A DNA stretch of 64,000 nt from Ascaris suum (Eukaryota; Nematoda; Chromadorea; Rhabditida; Ascarididae): assembly GCA_013433145.1 (NCBI GenBank), contig CM024189.1:6874001-6938000 (forward strand), given 5' to 3'. This document shows positions 60,487 to 64,000 of the stretch, one piece after another. The notes under the pieces are model-generated. The model was given only the letters and a program-made list of their open reading frames with translations. It ran no database searches and was not told the DNA's origin. The stretch's first letter is position 1; each line of letters starts with the position of its first letter. The position numbers were made by a program, and so were the translations under genes.

Positions 60487-63400
60487 CTTTTAGAAATTTT
60501 AAGGAAAAACTGACAAAAGTAAAAGAAACCATTTGTTTTCTTTTTTTTTTTCATGAAATCATCATTGCAAAAAAACTTTCGAAATCTTTTTTGAAAAATT
60601 CTCAATTGTGGAAGTTTTTTTTTTCGACACTAGTTAATCAATTAATAAACCAGTTTGGAAAAAAAATTTTTTTTTAAACGAATATGTGTGAAAAGAAAAA
60701 AACGCTCGAAGTTAATATCAAATCAACGCCGTTAATATATTGGCGTTCGTTTTTGTGATAAAAAAGAAGAAATATTTTGAATGAATTGATGTTAAGGAAG
60801 GATGGCAATTTTGCCCTCTCGTTGTGAAGTGAATCGCAGTGAATTATTTCAAGTTTTTGGTGTAATGTAGTCGATTTTCGACATTTTATATGATATTATA
60901 CTTAACTGTTTCCGGCATGTTACTTTGCATAACGATTACCCAACATGAATTGATCTCATTTTCTTAATTAGTTGAGATTCCCCCCCCCCCCCCTTCAAAG
61001 GCTATTAAATGCATCGAAAGAAAAGAAGCACTCATTGGCGATCCCCTCTTTAGCAGTCTCCTGTATCATGAGGTCTATGCAATATTATTAAAAATATTAT
61101 AGTGTTGGATTGGAGTTTAAATCGGGTTTTTTATGGTTTATTGGAAACAAATAGTCCGTTCATCTTCGCATAAAATTGTTGCGTTAATCATTTTAAAGAC
61201 AAAGAAGAAAAAAAAATCCACTTGTGTGGTTTATTTGATTCGCTAGTCGTTCAATATTTCAAACCAGGTAGATTTTTGCTTTAAAAAATGAAATATTTTA
61301 CAGGTCTGATTGAGAGGTGAAAATAAACACAGTTCTAATACGACATCATTTGAAGTGATTGACGATCGTTTCGTCGATTTTCCACAAAACACTTTCTAGT
61401 TATTCATCAAATAGATACGAAAGCTTCTTCCAAAGTGCCACCTTACAGGCGTGATTTAATGCGCACATATCGACTGTATCTTGATGTTGATTCATATTTA
61501 CACAGAGATCAAACATTTGTCCTTAAATCGAAACATTGAAATTTTTTTCCCATTATTTTCCTTTTTTTTTTTCTCTCTCTCTCTTTATTATGATTCATTC
61601 GATTGTGAAAATTGCAAAGAAAAATGTTAGACTTTGATTATTTTAACAAAAGAAAAAAAAAGGTTTTATCAACGACCATATTTCTTTTATCGACTTATTA
61701 CGGTCTCATTGATTTATAATATTTAGTGTAATGTTGATTTTTTTTTTTTTTGATTCATCTGTTATGAAAAGTTGAGAAAATTTTGACGATAGTCTATGAT
61801 ATAAAATATTAAATGAAACAATCTTATTTTGGCAATGCAATTGAAGAATATTTCAAATTTTGCTGGAAATGTATTTTACTGAATAGAAGCATAAAAATGT
61901 ATGTGGCTTATCGATTGAAAGTAATAGAGATTTGAGATTTGTTCGTGCAATGATAACGATAATGATGGGGGAATAAATTAATGCATGTCTTTTTTTGTTT
62001 TCGAATTACAACTGTGCAATAAATAAAAATATTTTATTTCCCATAGAGTAAAAGCTTCGTTTTTTTTTTTTTTTCACAAGATGAGCAATGAATTTTTTTT
62101 TTTTTTGCAATGATTATAAAAATTTTCGATGTAATATTTTGAAAAAGTGATATAACTTTGAACGACATATGCTATAAATATAGCTTTTCCTCACGAAATA
62201 TGAGACATTTTAAGTGATCAATTTTGTATTCATGCTGGGAACCAATTCAAATATTAACACTGAAAAGTTTGTCCACTAAATATTTTTTTTTTCGTTTCGT
62301 TTATTTATTTTATTTGCAGAGTAATTCTTTAGTTACTATCTGTTTGCGCTATTCTGCTGAAATCAACACTCAAAGAAAAACGATGGCAGGTCTTTCGCGA
62401 TATTTTTGTCCCATCTAAACTCGAAAGTCGCTCTTTTGTTTACACAGAATGTACTTACGCATTCAAGGAGGTGAAAGACTAGCAGCAAAACAAGCGAGCC
62501 TCTTGAATGATGCTGCCAAATGGCTTACTATAACGCTAATAGTCTACAAATCACATAGCTGTATTAAATTTTTCTTTTTCAATCAAACCGTAACATACTG
62601 CTATTGTTTAATTTAATTTAGTTTCTGTAGAAAAATGTTTAACGTTTATTCCTCATCTTTATAGTTTGCTTATATAACCACAACAGGAAGTTATGTCTGC
62701 ATCATTAGCCGTTCAAGAGCTGTTTTTTTGTTTGCTTGTTTTTTTCAACAATGGGAGGTTATTTCAGTGTTTTCTTCAATGTGAGCATCATGTTTTGGTT
62801 TATTTCAGCTTCTTGGGACGGCTATCAGAAATTTCTCCTATTTGGATGGCATAATTGATCAGTGTTGTATGGTAAGTTAATTTTACTGCCGAATGCTGTT
62901 TCCTTTTGGTTTTTGTTTTCAAGAAAAAGGTTTAATTCGACAATAACTCCGTATATCCGCGTTTGCAGTTTTCCCGCGAGTCGTCATCAGGGGGGGGGGG
63001 GGGGGGGAACAAGCAGCTTATCGGTTGCAGGGCGCTTTTTATACTGGTAAAATATTCTTAGTTTATCGACTTCTAACTTACTCGTTTATATTCACAACTT
63101 TTTCATAGTGTAGAAATGAGAGATCGTTAATTTTTGTTGAGAGCTGCTTGAGTGGATAAAGTATCGATTGAAGTCGTGACTGAGCTCAACTTCGAGTTCT
63201 TAATAAATGGCGATCGAACAGTTCTAGTGGAACGGCTTAAGTAATGGCTGATTGATTGTCGTTTCAGAATGTGAAGAAATTGGAAGCAATCGAAGATGTA
63301 ATGGCTTCTCAGTAAGTTTTTTCTTCTAGTTTTAAATTAAGAGACATTCCTGGAAACCTTATAATGCTTAATTTGCAATATTTGTCAGATTTTTTTCGAC

Positions 63401-63769
63401 ACATTGATTAAAAATTTTCGTAGCAATTGCAGCACTATAATATTTCAGTGTATTTTTCTCCTGCAAATATAAATTATGATTTTTAATGCGCATTTGCGAA
63501 TTTCCTTGCCATTTAGGCGAGTTAGTATTTGTGTATGCATATGCGTGTACGCACCCCTCTGTTCTACAATTTAAATCCTATAGTGAGTGAAGTCACGAGA
63601 TTCGTTAAACATAATGCGCACTGTGAAAGTATGCTCTGCTGCATATTTCAGCGTGGGCCATCAACTTCGAAAGCAGTTGTACGCATTTAAATGGGCCAAA
63701 AAAATTTACGTCTTTCCGCAGCGGTCAGAACATTTTAACTGCTCGATCAGAGAAGAAAGAATTCTGTAG
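57829..63769 (+). CDS. BORCS7 (diaskedin)-like subunit of the BORC complex
   Basis: Four exons (57829-57945, 62809-62871, 63268-63311, 63652-63769) join in phase to 342 bp and encode 113 aa; human BORCS7 is about 105-106 aa. BORC sits on lysosomes, recruits ARL8 and couples them to kinesin; in C. elegans it also affects synaptic vesicle precursor transport. Identification rests on SRSNELLGTAIRN, which follows the BORCS7 'SRSSELLG.AARN' core, with similar helices on both sides. The ATG is three bases after a TTTTTATAG acceptor, suggesting spliced-leader addition. Intron 1 is 4.9 kb and uses a GC donor (GAG|GCAAGT). The last exon is supported by phase and length but only weakly by similarity. 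Distance and separate start argue against an operon with adducin. Confidence 0.75.
59695..59868 (+). CDS. Possible alternative last exon in BORCS7-like intron 1
   Basis: After a weak acceptor (ACGTATCAG), 57 codons and TAA are open in phase 0, so exon 1 could splice here. The peptide begins AFDLVLAIKNLQSLCCDSLS and is unlike any BORCS7. It would replace the conserved C-terminal two thirds. Chance is a serious alternative for a frame this short. Confidence 0.2.
   Translation, partial: AFDLVLAIKNLQSLCCDSLSAAVPFDSEKLQLISGKPVVEGTTYGFISECHRANEPA
60405..60484. repeat. (TA)n microsatellite, about 80 bp
   Basis: Uninterrupted dinucleotide tract in intron 1 of the BORCS7-like gene. Confidence 0.97.
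60980..60993. repeat. 14-C homopolymer
   Basis: Fourteen consecutive C bases in intron 1 of the BORCS7-like gene. Confidence 0.95.
62809..62871 (+). CDS. BORCS7-like exon 2
   Basis: The acceptor is GTTTATTTCAG and the donor ATG|GTAAGT, 21 codons, phase 0/0. It encodes LLGTAIRNFSYLDGIIDQCC plus Met. LLG.A.RN directly continues the SRSNE end of exon 1, as in BORCS7. Confidence 0.85.
62990..63007. repeat. 18-G homopolymer
   Basis: Eighteen consecutive G bases in intron 2 of the BORCS7-like gene; able in principle to form a G-quadruplex on the + strand. Confidence 0.95.
63268..63311 (+). CDS. BORCS7-like exon 3
   Basis: The acceptor is GTCGTTTCAG and the donor CTCA|GTAAGT, 44 bp, leaving in phase 2. 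It encodes NVKKLEAIEDVMAS, a helical segment at the place of the BORCS7 C-terminal coiled coil. Confidence 0.75.
63652..63769 (+). CDS. BORCS7-like exon 4 (probable last exon)
   Basis: Acceptor CATATTTCAG; the first base completes a His codon, then VGHQLRKQLYAFKWAKK and a basic tail to TAG at 63767-63769. The phase is right and the resulting 113-aa length fits the family. The sequence is too variable to prove homology, so a different terminal exon beyond the window cannot be excluded. Confidence 0.5.
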
Positions 63770-64000
63770 GAGGTTCTTTAGAGTGATCAGACCGTTTGAA
63801 ATACTTAATCATTACGTTGCGTTATTTATTTATTTATTTATTCTTTTTTTTTTTTTGATATTTTATGGGATCGGCTGACCAGATGAGATTACATCGTGCC
63901 AGGTACTCCGAAATGCTTGTCGACTAATTTTTTAAAAATTAGTTATCCAAATGGTTCACGTTATAGGCTTGGTTTTCTTTGGCTGATTACTGAACAATGA
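63770..64000. other. Right edge, no gene seen
   Basis: Short AT-rich end with a TTTA repeat (about 63822-63841) and a T run. It would be 3' UTR of the BORCS7-like gene if the last exon is right; no AATAAA is visible before the window ends. Confidence 0.4.

Noticed and set aside
61304..61398. Frame GENKHSSNTTSFEVIDDRFV near an acceptor in BORCS7-like intron 1
   Set aside because: It reads like protein, but no acceptor gives the phase left by the preceding exon and there is no family match.

Overview
This is eukaryotic DNA, AT-rich, with protein coding split into short exons (about 45-215 bp) by introns of about 0.4-2.4 kb. Splice acceptors are mostly of the nematode TTTTCAG/TTTGCAG type. Two genes have a start codon only 3-7 bases after an acceptor, as expected for spliced-leader trans-splicing. 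The proteins recognised are animal ones. Together these point to a parasitic-type nematode with long introns, possibly clade III; that placement is inferred.

Layout, all supported genes on the + strand. (1) About 800-1860 is a decayed non-LTR (LINE) reverse transcriptase. (2) 4961-5176 is the last exon of a gene that starts upstream, with a proline-rich SH3-ligand tail, possibly a DOCK180/CED-5 homologue. (3) 5.2-29.3 kb has no exon I can support; it holds a long TA microsatellite, GC-richer patches at about 18.96-19.14 and 28.44-28.83 kb, and homopolymer tracts. (4) 29295-50783 is a complete adducin gene: 19 coding exon positions, 20 exons counting an alternative pair. One full path has exact phase matching and encodes 772 aa. 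(5) 50.8-57.8 kb is intergenic or 3' sequence, with one possible alternative adducin last exon at 51825. (6) 57829-63769 is a short gene in four exons, 113 aa, matching BORCS7 (diaskedin), a subunit of the lysosome-positioning BORC complex.

The most interesting structure is in the adducin gene. Two tandem 99-bp exons (36021-36119 and 38477-38575) have the same length and phase and encode alternative versions of the same 33-residue segment of the aldolase-like head. Copy A keeps the Asn-His-Gly motif whose His is the third metal ligand in class II aldolases; copy B has Thr-Asn-Gly. Copy A ends in a GC (not GT) 5' splice site that overlaps a GCATG (Fox-type) motif, and its acceptor is preceded by a UG repeat and GCACG. 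This looks like a regulated isoform switch. Further along, two consecutive exons (59 and 115 bp) can only be skipped together without breaking frame, and they carry a second basic/aromatic patch before the MARCKS-like tail.

Adducin acts at the spectrin-actin membrane skeleton and BORC acts in lysosome transport. I see no operon link between them; they are 7 kb apart. Transposon relics are few: the LINE at the left end and an antisense RNase H fragment inside an adducin intron. Exon models come from reading splice signals, phase and family similarity by eye; no alignment was run.
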